In this document: positions 1 through 9,088 of the stretch, piece after piece
How the letters are laid out: the number at the start of each line of letters is the position of its first letter
Position numbering within the stretch: the stretch's first letter is position 1
Origin: Candidatus Desulfarcum epimagneticum
GTDB lineage: Bacteria; Desulfobacterota; Desulfobacteria; Desulfobacterales; CR-1
Direction of reading: 5' to 3'
Assembly: GCA_900659855.1 (NCBI GenBank)
Contig: CAACVI010000007.1
Location: forward strand, 1-62,119
Length of the DNA: 62,119 nt
Position numbers and translations under genes: made by a program
The notes under the pieces: generated by a model
Told to the model about the DNA's origin: nothing
Database searches by the model: none
Seen by the model: the letters and a program-made list of their open reading frames with translations, nothing else

Positions 1-46
1 CATGACTCTTATTTAATATATTGTTCTTGATAGAAGGGAGATATAA

Positions 47-133
47 ATGAATTTAGATTCCTACTTAGGCAACTCATTCTGGATCATTAAATTGAAAGTT
101 GCATTCCTATTGCAAGAAGATTCATCGTTTTGA
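47..133 (+). CDS. Possible 28-residue peptide or gene remnant
   Basis: A short reading frame (starts MNLDSYLGNSF, ends EDSSF) has a good ribosome binding site, AGGGAG, seven bases before its ATG. The peptide has a hydrophobic middle and resembles no family I recognise. It may be a leader peptide for the operon, the start of a gene that was truncated, or chance in AT-rich DNA. Only the ribosome binding site and an uninterrupted frame support it. Confidence 0.2.
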   Translation: MNLDSYLGNSFWIIKLKVAFLLQEDSSF

Positions 134-306
134 AATATATAGATATTATCAAAAAGCTCAAAAATAGGGGTTTTGTCAATTTACAGGGTAATGATTTAAA
201 TAGTATTTGACAAGAAGTTATTTGGTTATGTTGGGATTTGCTCGCAACCTAAAAAAATGCTCAAATAGTTGAGCAACTATTACAGTAAGGGACGAGGCGT
301 TAATTG
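134..306 (+). promoter_or_regulatory. Leader region of the defence operon with nested palindrome
   Basis: No gene is visible here. A TTGACA hexamer at 207-212 could be a -35 box, but I see no well-spaced -10 box. The clearest signal is a pair of nested inverted repeats at 259-281: GCTCAA/TTGAGC around ATAG (259-274) and AATAGTTG/CAACTATT around AG (264-281). They end 25 bases before the DUF4007 start codon, where an operator or alternative RNA hairpins would control the operon. No regulator gene is present nearby in the window. Confidence 0.35.
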
Positions 307-1209
307 ATGGAAAAAAGAAAGGCCAGATTTTCAGGACACCAAACCTTCGCTTTTCGGTATGGATGGCTGGAAAAGGGCTTCAGATTCATAAAAGAAGGCA
401 AGTGGTTTAAGGATGATGATGCCATTGTTGATTTGGGTGTCGGCAAAAACATGGTGGACAGCATTCGATATTGGTGTGAAATGACAGGTGTTCTTTCTGA
501 TGGCGCTATTTCAAAGTTAGGGTCTAAAATATTTGATGAAAAACATGGATGGGATCCTTTTTTAGAAGATAATGCCTCTTTGTGGTTACTTCACTGGAAG
601 TTGAATACCCATCCTGAATTTATGACGGCAGGTCTTGCTTTATTTTCATTTCTCCATAAGCCAGAATTCAGTAAGCATGATGTCGCAGAAGCCATTTTAC
701 GCTCGTTGGATCCGAATAAAAAGCCACCATCTGATAACATCATATTACGAGATATTGATTGTTATGTTAGAGCCTATGCCGGCGCTAGACGGTTTGACAA
801 ATCGGCATCGAAAGAAGAATCTTTTGAATGTCCTTTTCAGGAACTCAATCTTATCCACCCTATGAGTGATTCTGATATGTACCGATTCGCAATCGGGTCT
901 AAGATTTCCTTGCCACCGGAAATGGTTGGATTTGCCCTATATGAATATTTGGAAAAAGGGAATAACCGAAGCTCCATGCGTATACAAGAAGCGCTTTATC
1001 ATGAATTTAGTCCTGGACAGGTTTTTATGCTGGATGAAAATGCGTTGGTTGAAGCGATTCAATCACTACATTCGTCTGCCAAGTGGCAACGTAAGTTCAG
1101 TTTCACGGAGTCCGCCGGCGTTGCATTGGTTCATTGCAATATAAATAGAGAAGAGGCGTTTGATTTGTTGAATGATTATTTTAAAGGAGTTCAAATCAAT
1201 GCCGAATAA
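307..1209 (+). CDS. DUF4007 family protein, first copy
   Basis: A 300-residue protein. The N-terminal stretch with FSGHQTFAFRYGWLEKG, then LGVGKNMVDSIRYWCE near residues 50-65, then DPFLEDNASLWLLHW near 95-110, is the pattern I associate with DUF4007, a family seen next to PAPS-reductase and DNA phosphorothioation genes whose biochemical role is not established. The ATG at 307 is preferred over the TTG at 304 because the purine-rich GGGACGAGG lies at a suitable distance upstream. The last 11 bases overlap the start of the next gene, so the two are probably translationally coupled. Base composition is much more AT-rich than the backbone after 21,795. It is the first gene of the operon and the paralogue of the gene at 16,131. 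Confidence 0.85.
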   Translation: MEKRKARFSGHQTFAFRYGWLEKGFRFIKEGKWFKDDDAIVDLGVGKNMVDSIRYWCEMTGVLSDGAISKLGSKIFDEKHGWDPFLEDNASLWLLHWKLNTHPEFMTAGLALFSFLHKPEFSKHDVAEAILRSLDPNKKPPSDNIILRDIDCYVRAYAGARRFDKSASKEESFECPFQELNLIHPMSDSDMYRFAIGSKISLPPEMVGFALYEYLEKGNNRSSMRIQEALYHEFSPGQVFMLDENALVEAIQSLHSSAKWQRKFSFTESAGVALVHCNINREEAFDLLNDYFKGVQINAE

Positions 1210-2980
1210 AAAACAAATTTCTGAATTCATTGGTATAACACCCGGTTTTTTAAGAGCGACCAATTTGGCTAATGATTGGGAGAAGGTGGATAGTTCTGCT
1301 GGATATATTATTACCCCTAACGTAATACAGTCTTTGGAAAGAATATCGAAAGGCTTAACTATTAAAAATGGACAGAAAGCATTCTCTTTAATTGGACCAT
1401 ATGGAAGTGGTAAATCTGCGTTCGCCGTCTTTTTATGTCAATTATTGGGTAGGGATTCAGAACGTTCGAAAAATGCCACCTCATTACTATCTAAAGCCAA
1501 TCACCCTTCTTTGAATAAAACCCAAGTGAAACGCGTTAAAAAAGAAGGACATGGCTACCTTCCCATTGCCATCACGGCACGGCGTCGTCCTATATCACAG
1601 TTGCTATTAGATGGCATTCTAAAAGCAGCTTTTCTTTTAGATCTAACGAAATCGACAAACCATTTAATATCAAGGATACAAGAAGCGCTTGAAAAAAAAT
1701 TCTGGAAAGATTCAGGCACGATTATTCAATTTCTTTTGGAGATAAAAAAGGAAGCTGTATTTCAAAGATTTTCCGGGTTGTTTCTAATGATTGATGAAGC
1801 TGGAAAAACACTTGAGTATGCGCTACAAGACAAAAATGGAGGCGATGTATATATATTTCAGGAAATTGCCGAGCTTGCCAACAGACAACAAAAAAATCCA
1901 ATTTTGTTTTTAATCATATTGCACCAAATGTTTGATGATTATGTTGAGCTGTCTGATCGTACGATTAGAAATGAGTGGGTTAAAGTGCAAGAGAGATTTC
2001 AATCTGTTCAATTCGCCGAGTCGGCAGCAACAACCATCCGAATGATTGCAAAAGCGATAAGGCATTCAAAATCTCTGCCTAAAGCAGTTGGTGATAAAAT
2101 TTCAGAAGAGTTGTCGACATTAAAAAGAAAAGAAGCTCCTTTACCACTAGGATTGAATTTTAGCTCTTTTGAAAAATTAGCCAAAGATGCTTGGCCTCTT
2201 CATCCAACAGTATTGCTTGCTATCCCACATTTATTTAGGCGTTTGGCACAGAATGAGCGATCAATTTTTTCATATTTAACCAGCCTTGAACCTTATGGAT
2301 TTCAAGAGTTTAGTAAAAGGGAACTTACCGAAGAAGACCATTTTGTTCGATTGAAAGATATTTATAATTATCTATTGGCCAATTTTGAGGTTGGACTGTC
2401 TCGTCTACCTCATGCAAAAAGGCTTTTAGAAGCCAATGATATTATTCATAGCAAGGCCCAGCTAACGGTTGATGAAGTTGATTTAATTCGCTCAGTAGCA
2501 TTGTTGAATGTTTTAGGTGAAATGTGTCCCCTGGGGGCTACTAACCGCTTGATGGCCAGCGCCGCATCAAATATCAATAAGATTGAAAGCAAACTAGACA
2601 CGTTAAGAAGCCAATCTATATTAACTTATCGGAGATTGGATGGCACCTATAGAGTGTGGGAGGGTAGTGATGTCGATATACATGCCAGAATGAAGGAAGC
2701 CAGACGAAAACTACAAATGGAGGGCAAGTCTTTGTACGAAACTTTGTCCCAACATTTGCCTTCACGTTCCATGGTAGCCAGGCGGAATAGCCTGGAAACT
2801 GGCGCGCACAGATATTTCAAGATAGTTTATTCAGAAAGAATAAACGGTAACTACAACAATCTTTTTAAGTGTTTAGATGGGGCGGCAGGTTTAATTTTAG
2901 TATTGCTTCCTCAAGCAGACTATAAGGCAGCTCAAACTAAGGCCAATCAAGCGACAGCGTCCTATGACGTGGTCAAGTAA
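1199..2980 (+). pseudogene. Large P-loop ATPase A, 5' part, interrupted by IS3-family element
   Basis: This is the first half of a gene of 1,132 codons. Translation starts at the ATG at 1199 behind AAAGGAG. A Walker A motif, GPYGSGKSA, falls near residues 66-74 and a Walker B-like MIDEAGKTLEYA near 197-208. A conserved block AWPLHPTVLL...QNERSIFSYL follows. I compare it with the large BrxC/PglY-type ATPases of BREX, and more closely with ATPase B at 17,002 in this operon. Native coding sequence ends at 2964. The last codons and the TAA at 2978-2980 belong to the insertion element. Joining 2964 to 4231 restores the frame exactly (…ATASY then DRLIVALP…). As it stands the fragment has the ATPase core but lacks the C-terminal half. 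Confidence 0.85.
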
Positions 2981-2993
2981 AAACAGACACTTT
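2965..2993. repeat. Left terminal inverted repeat of the IS element
   Basis: Starts TGACGTGGTC and contains GACACTTT. It pairs with the right end at 4199-4227 over 29 positions with about nine mismatches. The base before it completes the target duplication CTA (2962-2964). Confidence 0.8.
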
Positions 2994-2995
2994 TT

Positions 2996-3808
2996 TTAGG
3001 CTGCTTTTTTCAAGGCCGTCATTTTTTCAAATTCTTTTGGGCTCAGATAGCCCAAGTAAGAATGACGACGTTTGCTGTTGTAAAACATCTCGATGTAATC
3101 AACAATATCTCGCCGGGCTTCTTCCCTTCGGAAATACCTGGAATCGAACACACGTTCTGTTTTCAGACTCCCAAAAAAACTTTCAGCCACACTGTTATCC
3201 CAGCAGTCGCCCTTTCGACTCATGCTGCTGATGATTCCATTTACTTTCAACATTTCCTGAAAATCTTTGCTGCAATACTGACTGCCGCGATCTGAATGAA
3301 AAATAAGACCGGGTCCTGACCTCCGACGCCAAATAGCCATACGCAGAGAATCCATTACCAATTTTCTGGTTATTCTATCACTCATTGACCACCCTACAAC
3401 CCGGCGGGAATATAAATCCAGAACAACCGCCAGGTAAAGCCAGCCCTCATTTGTCCATATATACGTGATATCCGAACAATAGACTCGATCAGGCTCAGGC
3501 GAAGAAAACTTTCTTGCCAAAAGGTTCGGCGCCACCGGCAGATTGTGCTTGCTATTCGTGGTTGCTTTGAACTTTCTTCTCTGCTTTACCTCGACTCCGG
3601 CGAGCTTCATTAAAGTTCCCGCTTTTGCCCTGCCGCAAGACTCTCCCTGAGCCTCCAATTCCTTCGATATCCGTCGAGTTCCGTATGATGCTCTTGACAG
3701 TCGATGAATTTCTTTTACCTTGGGGATTAACCGCTCCCGCTCCCGATGCATCTGTGACTTTTTCCGGTTTTTCCAGGAATAAAAACCGCTTCGGCTTACG
3801 CACATCAC
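2996..3808 (-). CDS. IS3-family transposase OrfB (DDE integrase domain)
   Basis: A 270-residue transposase catalytic subunit. The N-terminal SRSGFYSW is the HTH_21 region. The catalytic core shows the DDE triad in [14 protein letters not shown] and [14 protein letters not shown], with the glutamate followed by the usual lysine. It normally acts as the fusion protein OrfAB. The frame continues upstream of 3808 without a stop through [19 protein letters not shown] to the slippery site at 3897-3904, so the separate GTG at 3808 may not be used. It looks intact and the element may still be active. Confidence 0.95.
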   Translation of the reverse strand: MMCVSRSGFYSWKNRKKSQMHRERERLIPKVKEIHRLSRASYGTRRISKELEAQGESCGRAKAGTLMKLAGVEVKQRRKFKATTNSKHNLPVAPNLLARKFSSPEPDRVYCSDITYIWTNEGWLYLAVVLDLYSRRVVGWSMSDRITRKLVMDSLRMAIWRRRSGPGLIFHSDRGSQYCSKDFQEMLKVNGIISSMSRKGDCWDNSVAESFFGSLKTERVFDSRYFRREEARRDIVDYIEMFYNSKRRHSYLGYLSPKEFEKMTALKKAA

Positions 3809-3864
3809 ATAGCACAGGATAGAAACAGAATAGGCCCTCCTTGCTGTATCAATAAACTGATACC

Positions 3865-4161
3865 TTACCCCAGTTCTTTCGCAAAGAAGGCCGCCGCTTT
3901 TTTTAATATTTCACGCTCCAGTCTCAGCCGTTTATTCTCTTTGCGCAACTGTTTTAATTCGTCCTTTATGGATACTGCGCTGTTATGGGGCGCCCCATCC
4001 TGTCCACCGCTCTGGATGTTTCTTTTCCACCGGCCAAGCACATTGGCGTGAACCCCAAGGTTTCGACCTGCCTCAGCAAGGGTATATCCTTGTTCGGTGA
4101 CAAGTTTTACCGCTTCCTCTTTGAATTCCTTTGTGTAACTGCGTCTTTTCTTTGCCTTCAT
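3865..4161 (-). CDS. IS3-family transposase OrfA (helix-turn-helix)
   Basis: OrfA is the DNA-binding subunit. It starts [18 protein letters not shown] and has a helix-turn-helix in [21 protein letters not shown] leucine-zipper-like coiled coil follows ([20 protein letters not shown]). The frame is open back to 4191, but the ATG at 4161 gives the usual N-terminus. It ends 57 bases before the isolated OrfB start and is joined to OrfB by a -1 shift at the A7 run. Confidence 0.92.
   Translation of the reverse strand: MKAKKRRSYTKEFKEEAVKLVTEQGYTLAEAGRNLGVHANVLGRWKRNIQSGGQDGAPHNSAVSIKDELKQLRKENKRLRLEREILKKAAAFFAKELG
3897..3904 (-). other. Programmed -1 frameshift site between orfA and orfB
   Basis: On the minus strand the sequence reads TTA AAA AAA GCG, an A7G slippery heptamer in the ILKKAAA codons of OrfA. 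A -1 slip gives the OrfB frame with no stop (K-S-G-G-L-L-C-E-R...). Such sites are standard in IS3-family elements. Confidence 0.8.
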
Positions 4162-4198
4162 CAAACACCTCCTGTAAGATTCATACCGCAACCTTCAG

Positions 4199-4227
4199 AA
4201 AGTGTCCATTAAAACCATACCACATCA
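4199..4227. repeat. Right terminal inverted repeat of the IS element
   Basis: Read on the minus strand it starts TGATGTGGTA and contains GACACTTT at the same offset as the left end. It is followed by the second CTA copy of the target duplication (4228-4230). Confidence 0.8.
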
Positions 4228-5863
4228 CTATGATCGTTTAATAGTAGCGTTGCCAAGGCAGATAGAGGCGCTTCGCGGTGTTGTAGAAGAGGTCGCATGT
4301 TTGAATTGGGTAGAAAAAAATACTGAAGAGTTGAGAGATGACCGGGTAGCTCTCAGAGAGCTTAATTTACGTCTCGCGGAAGGAGAGCAGAGAATAGCCC
4401 AGTTATTGCAGACATTACTTGATCCGCGCCCGGCTCCGGTTGGCAATTCGTGCCAATGGTTTTGGAATGGAACAGATTATCAGCCAAAAACACCAGTTGA
4501 CGTAACCCGGCTGCTCTCAAAAGCATGTGACAAAATATATTCCTTGGGGCCACGGGTGCGTAATGAGTTGGTTGCTCGTCGCAAGATATCATCGGCGGCT
4601 ACTTCTGCGCGACGTTGCTTGATGGAAAAGATGTTGACAGATGGTAAAGAGGAACGGTTAGGAATTGACGGATATCCGCCGGAAAGAAGTATTTATGAAT
4701 CTATCCTTCATGCAACCGGCATTCATGCAAAAGATTCCAAATCAGATCAATGGATATTTCAAGCGCCACCGAAAGATAATCCTGGAAACCTTTATCCATG
4801 CTGGTCCTTATTGGAACAGGAAATCTTTAGACCACAGATTCAAAGAATTGAGGTGAAGCGTTTGTTTGGTAGGCTTTCAGATGTGCCCTATGGTTTACCT
4901 GAAGGGATTCACCCCATTTTATTTGCAGCATTTTATATTTTGAACCAGGATGATTTGTTCCTATACCGGGATAATAGTTTTATTCCAGATGTCCAGCCCG
5001 CTCACTTTGAGTTACTCCAGAGGCGGCCGGATCTGTTCACCGTCTCTGGCGCGCGCCTTGACGGGACCCGAAAAGCTGTTGTCGATCGTTTGGCAAGGGG
5101 GTTGAAACAACCGCCCAAAACGGCAAGCGTTGTCAGAGCTCTTTTTAGGGTTTTGCACTCCCTTCCCCAGGTGACGTTGAAATCATCGCAGTTTGAGGAG
5201 TCGCTGGGGCTGAAAATGAAAGAGTGTCTGCTTCAGGCGCAATCGCCCGAAAAATTGTTGTTTAAAGACCTTCCATCCTGCTATGGTCTTGCCCCTTTTG
5301 ACGACAATGAAGTCAGGAGCGAGGATATCGACACCTTTTTTGTTCAATTGAATAAAAGCCTTTCCGCTCTTCGAGATCACGCTGATAATTTATTGAGCCA
5401 AGCCCGGGATAATCTGTTGAAAAAGTGCGGATTACCAGTGGGGATAGATGGCTGGTGCGAATTGGAAAAAAAGGCCGCGTGGATGAATCCTCGTGTCAGC
5501 CATGATGTATTAACACCTTTTTTCAAATGTGTTGGCAACGGCGCTATGGATAACCATAATGCCCGCCCTGCTATCTCTTATGTGGCGACTCGACCCTTTG
5601 AACTCTGGACCGATATGGATGCTGAACGGTTTCCCGGCTTGGCTGATGGGATTGCAGAACAATATGGCAAAGCCTGGCGCAATTTTGGAAGTCCAGATGC
5701 GGCGTTAACACAAGAGGAGATGCGACAAAAACAAAGGGTGACGGAAAAGATCGGGGCTCAGTTGGAGAAATTTGCCAAAGAGAACTCCCCAAATGCCGTT
5801 GCTGCCGCACTAAGGGAATTATTGCTTAAATATGAAAATTTAACTTTCAAGGAAGATGAATAG
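4202..5863 (+). pseudogene. Large P-loop ATPase A, 3' part
   Basis: The second half of the interrupted ATPase. Native coding sequence begins at 4231 (DRLIVALPRQIEALRG); the GTG at 4202 and the codons before 4231 come from the insertion element, so a product from this start would be artefactual. The part encodes about 543 residues that are mainly helical: a conserved stretch with LNWVEKNTEEL, a predicted coiled coil around ELNLRLAEGEQRIAQLL, then a globular C-terminus. The layout LIVALP...helix resembles ILVVILHD...EYGVLEEI in ATPase B, supporting homology along the whole protein. No ribosome binding site is evident at 4202, so this half is probably not made. It stops 28 bases before the PAPS-reductase-like gene. 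Confidence 0.85.
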
Positions 5864-5891
5864 ATAGGTAAAAATTATAAAAACAAAAGAA

Positions 5892-6695
5892 ATGAAAAAT
5901 CAGAAAGATAAAGTGCGTCATATTCTTGCGTTGTCTGGTGGGAAAGATAGCTCTGCTTTGGCTGTGTATTTAAAGGACAAAATTCCAAATCTTGAGTATG
6001 CTTTTTGTGATACGGGAGAAGAGCTTGATGAAACGTATACATATATTCATAGATTACAAGACCAGCTAAATATAGACGTGACATGGTTAAAATCAGAAAG
6101 GAATTTCGAGTATTACTTGGATATGTACAATGGTGTTCTACCCGATGCTAATACACGATGGTGTACAAGAATGTTGAAAATAAAACCATATGAAAAATAC
6201 ATAGGTGATGATCAAACGATTAGTTATGTAGGGATTCGGGCTGATGAATTTCATCGGAGAGGTTATGAACCAACAAAACCAAATATAAAATCCGAGTTTC
6301 CTTTTATCAAAAATAGAATTTACCGAGATGATGTTATCAGAATATTGGAGGAAGCTGGATTAGGGCTTCCTGATTACTATACTTGGCGTTCACGTTCAGG
6401 TTGCTATTTCTGTTTTTTCCAACAGAAAATAGAGTGGGTAGGGCTTCGAAAGTATCACAATGACCTGTTCGAAAAAGCGAAAAAATTTGAAAAATTCAAT
6501 CCTGAAACGGGTGAACACTATACGTGGATGGAAAATGAAAGTCTTAAAGCATTAGAGGATTCGAGAAGAAGAGATGAGATAAGAGAAAAATATAAAAAAA
6601 GGCAAATCCAGATCCAAAAAAAGTTCAAAGGTAATCAAAAACTAATGGATATCTTGACACCTGACGACGACCTCTGCCCTATTTGCCACTTATAG
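5892..6695 (+). CDS. PAPS-reductase / DndC-like sulfur-transfer protein
   Basis: A 267-residue member of the adenine nucleotide alpha-hydrolase (PP-loop) superfamily. The loop SGGKDSS is at residues 15-21, followed by FCDTGEELDETY. Cysteines in RWCTRMLKIKP and SGCYFCFFQ, plus a terminal CPIC pair, could hold an iron-sulfur cluster or carry sulfur. The closest functional idea is DndC, which activates DNA for sulfur insertion in phosphorothioation, or a stand-alone PAPS reductase. It sits between ATPase A and the DptF-like gene in the same direction. No DndA, DndD or DndE gene accompanies it in the window, so DNA sulfuration is an inference from family and context only. Confidence 0.85.
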   Translation: MKNQKDKVRHILALSGGKDSSALAVYLKDKIPNLEYAFCDTGEELDETYTYIHRLQDQLNIDVTWLKSERNFEYYLDMYNGVLPDANTRWCTRMLKIKPYEKYIGDDQTISYVGIRADEFHRRGYEPTKPNIKSEFPFIKNRIYRDDVIRILEEAGLGLPDYYTWRSRSGCYFCFFQQKIEWVGLRKYHNDLFEKAKKFEKFNPETGEHYTWMENESLKALEDSRRRDEIREKYKKRQIQIQKKFKGNQKLMDILTPDDDLCPICHL

Positions 6696-6775
6696 AAATA
6701 TATATTGCAGCGGATTAGGGGATGACGGAATAATGATTCATTACTTTTAAAATAAACTGAGCGTAGGAGTGCTTT

Positions 6776-9088
6776 ATGGAAAATGATGTACTCGAGCTTA
6801 TCCAAGATTTGGAATTAGAAATCAATGAAAAGAACATAAAACCACACCGTTTTGCTTTATTTTTAGCAATCTCAAAATTGTATGAGAAAGATCCGAACAG
6901 ATCCAATAATTTTTTTCTTGATGACGAATTAGAGCAAGCATTCAAAGACGCATTTTGTATTTTGAGCCCTAACACAAGTTCAACATCAGCAATGATTGAG
7001 TATCCTTATTTCCATTTACAGACAAGTGGATATTGGTACCTTCATATAATCAAAGGGAAGGAAAACGAGTTCCAGGATATTATCGATTTCAAAAATGCAA
7101 GATTTACAAAACATCGCCTGAGAGGTTTGGTCAGTCACGCCTCTTTACACGAAAAATTAGTTCAGTTCTTAAGAAACGAAGAGCAAAGAGAACTTTTCAA
7201 TAGCGAGTTAAAAAAACTATATTTTAAGATGAGATCTAATACAACTAACTCGCCTACTTCTTTACTTAGCAGGGTAAAAGAAGACGGTAATAGTTTTTCA
7301 AATCCTTTCGTCGGATACCTGAATTCGTTACAACAGGTAGGCGGCAGCAATGAAAACGCACTGGCAGAATCTCAGGCATGCAACGACTATTTCTCTTATC
7401 TCCATGTTGACCATCCTTTAACTCAGACCATTTTCGATGAACTTAAATCAGACTCTGGAAATCATGTCATATTAACAGGACATGCTGGTGATGGGAAATC
7501 AACATTAGCCATCGATGTGCTAAAAAAAGTGAAAGGGATGGATCCTTTAAAACCATTCGATGAGCCTATAAAACCAAGGGAAGATATCGAAGATTCCCCT
7601 ATTAGTATTGTCAAAGATTTAAGCGAACGAAAAAAAACAGATGATGCTGATTTTGTAAAGGAGTTGGTTAATCACAAACGGCGTTTTCTTCTGGTTTCAA
7701 ATACAGGAACACTTTTAAATTTACTGAAAGAGCATCATGGTTTTTTGCGGTTGAATGAGAGCGCTTTGGAGAGCAAGGTTTTAGAGGCCATCAGCAATAA
7801 AAAAGGGGTGGGTGACTTAAACTTTAACGGGGTAATATTCAAAGTTTTTAATCTGTCTTTGATGGATAATCTTGATTTGGCCAGACAAATATTTGAACGC
7901 ATGCTGGCACAAGATCGCTGGGCTGCCTGTGCAAATAAAGAGTGCCGGGAATCATGCCCTATCTGTATTAATGTTGACTTGATTCATCGCAATAAAGCTC
8001 GGGTTGCGGATCGGGTATTTTTAGCTTACCGGAGGATGTATGAATATGGCGGTCGTTTGACGCTTCGCCAAATAACAGAACATTTGGCTTATATGATTAC
8101 ATCCGGGTTAGAAGAGGCAGACATCAGCGAATTGCAGAAACGGAAAGCACGGCCCTTGAAAATAGAATATCTGTTTTTTAACCGTTTTTTTGGTGACAAC
8201 GGTGGTGCGCTTGACCCAGCCGCTTCGAATATGAAAGCTATCCGGGAAATTCGTGACCAGGGTTTTGGGGATCGACCTTCCCCATTATGGGAGCATCGGT
8301 TATGGCTGAAAACATATGGGCAGTCCTTTGCGTTTGATATGTCCGGATGTCAGGACGAATTCGAACAACTCAGAAAAGATGGATCTAGAAACGCTACCAA
8401 AACAACAACACCTGGAATAACGCCCGGGCAGGCAAGAGAACAGGTTCGTCGTCTCCTTTATTTCCTTCATGGTTTCGAGGGGGAAAAAAAAGATTATTTG
8501 GGGCAGTATCTAAATTCACCAACTCTTTTAAACTGGGTTGGCTGGCAGAATCCGTCAATGGATCTTGGATTCAATGAGAAATCAAGCATGGAACGGAAAA
8601 TTTATCATGTCCTCCAGGAGCATTTCACAGGTGTAAGACTGCCGGAAGGGTCCATGCAGAATGATAGACGGCTTTACATAACATTGAGTCGCCGTAAAAA
8701 TGAAGTCAGGCAGAGCGCTCAGATCGTATTGGCGCAGGTTGATTGGTCTACAGCGACAGATTTGCAATTAACGAGTCAGGAGTCCGCCAATGGCCTGCAA
8801 AGAAAAGAGCTGGCGCTTGTCGGAAAAGAAACAATTAGAGGCATTGATCTATCTTTAAGTGTTCCCTTTCTTGATTATGTCATTATGAGACATTTTGGCG
8901 AACTTGGAGAGGTGTTGCAAGCCTCTTACATTGAGAGGTTGAATCGTTATAAGGCACGTTTACAGCGCCGAATCGGATCTGAAAAGAATTCAAGAATCAT
9001 GCTGGTCCATCTAAAAACAGACCACACGTTTCGGCGCCAGAAGTACGGGGTGAACAACGGCAGACTGGAGGTGAGTGATGTCCTGTAA
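6776..9088 (+). CDS. P-loop ATPase, DptF-like
   Basis: A 770-residue protein beginning behind AGGAG. Residues 1-200 are of unknown fold. A Walker A motif, GHAGDGKST, lies near residue 236, and RRFLLVSNTGTLLNLL may be the Walker B/sensor region. A compact cysteine cluster, CANKECRESCPIC, near 384-396 looks like a metal site. It is followed directly by two genes resembling the dptG position and dptH, and position plus P-loop is why I call it DptF-like; the sequence match is from memory and modest. In the Dpt/Dnd system F, G and H form the restriction part that acts on DNA lacking phosphorothioate. Its 3' end overlaps the next gene. Confidence 0.6.
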   Translation: MENDVLELIQDLELEINEKNIKPHRFALFLAISKLYEKDPNRSNNFFLDDELEQAFKDAFCILSPNTSSTSAMIEYPYFHLQTSGYWYLHIIKGKENEFQDIIDFKNARFTKHRLRGLVSHASLHEKLVQFLRNEEQRELFNSELKKLYFKMRSNTTNSPTSLLSRVKEDGNSFSNPFVGYLNSLQQVGGSNENALAESQACNDYFSYLHVDHPLTQTIFDELKSDSGNHVILTGHAGDGKSTLAIDVLKKVKGMDPLKPFDEPIKPREDIEDSPISIVKDLSERKKTDDADFVKELVNHKRRFLLVSNTGTLLNLLKEHHGFLRLNESALESKVLEAISNKKGVGDLNFNGVIFKVFNLSLMDNLDLARQIFERMLAQDRWAACANKECRESCPICINVDLIHRNKARVADRVFLAYRRMYEYGGRLTLRQITEHLAYMITSGLEEADISELQKRKARPLKIEYLFFNRFFGDNGGALDPAASNMKAIREIRDQGFGDRPSPLWEHRLWLKTYGQSFAFDMSGCQDEFEQLRKDGSRNATKTTTPGITPGQAREQVRRLLYFLHGFEGEKKDYLGQYLNSPTLLNWVGWQNPSMDLGFNEKSSMERKIYHVLQEHFTGVRLPEGSMQNDRRLYITLSRRKNEVRQSAQIVLAQVDWSTATDLQLTSQESANGLQRKELALVGKETIRGIDLSLSVPFLDYVIMRHFGELGEVLQASYIERLNRYKARLQRRIGSEKNSRIMLVHLKTDHTFRRQKYGVNNGRLEVSDVL

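Larger units (their letters stand above)
2965..4227 (-). mobile_element. IS3-family insertion sequence (1,263 bp)
   Basis: The element carries the two overlapping minus-strand genes typical of IS3-family elements. Its ends are imperfect inverted repeats beginning TGACGTGGT on the left and ending ACCACATCA on the right; about 20 of the first 29 bases match, including a shared GACACTTT. It has the family's TG...CA termini. It is flanked by a 3-bp direct repeat, CTA, at 2962-2964 and 4228-4230, as expected for target-site duplication. It lies inside ATPase A and in the opposite orientation to the operon. The intact ends and duplication suggest a fairly recent insertion. Confidence 0.93.

Noticed and set aside
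2983-4209. Alternative inner ends of the insertion element with a 5-bp TAAAA duplication
   Set aside because: TAAAA flanks these positions, but the ends lack TG...CA and restoring this junction leaves an in-frame TAA. The outer ends (2965-4227, CTA duplication) restore the ATPase frame.
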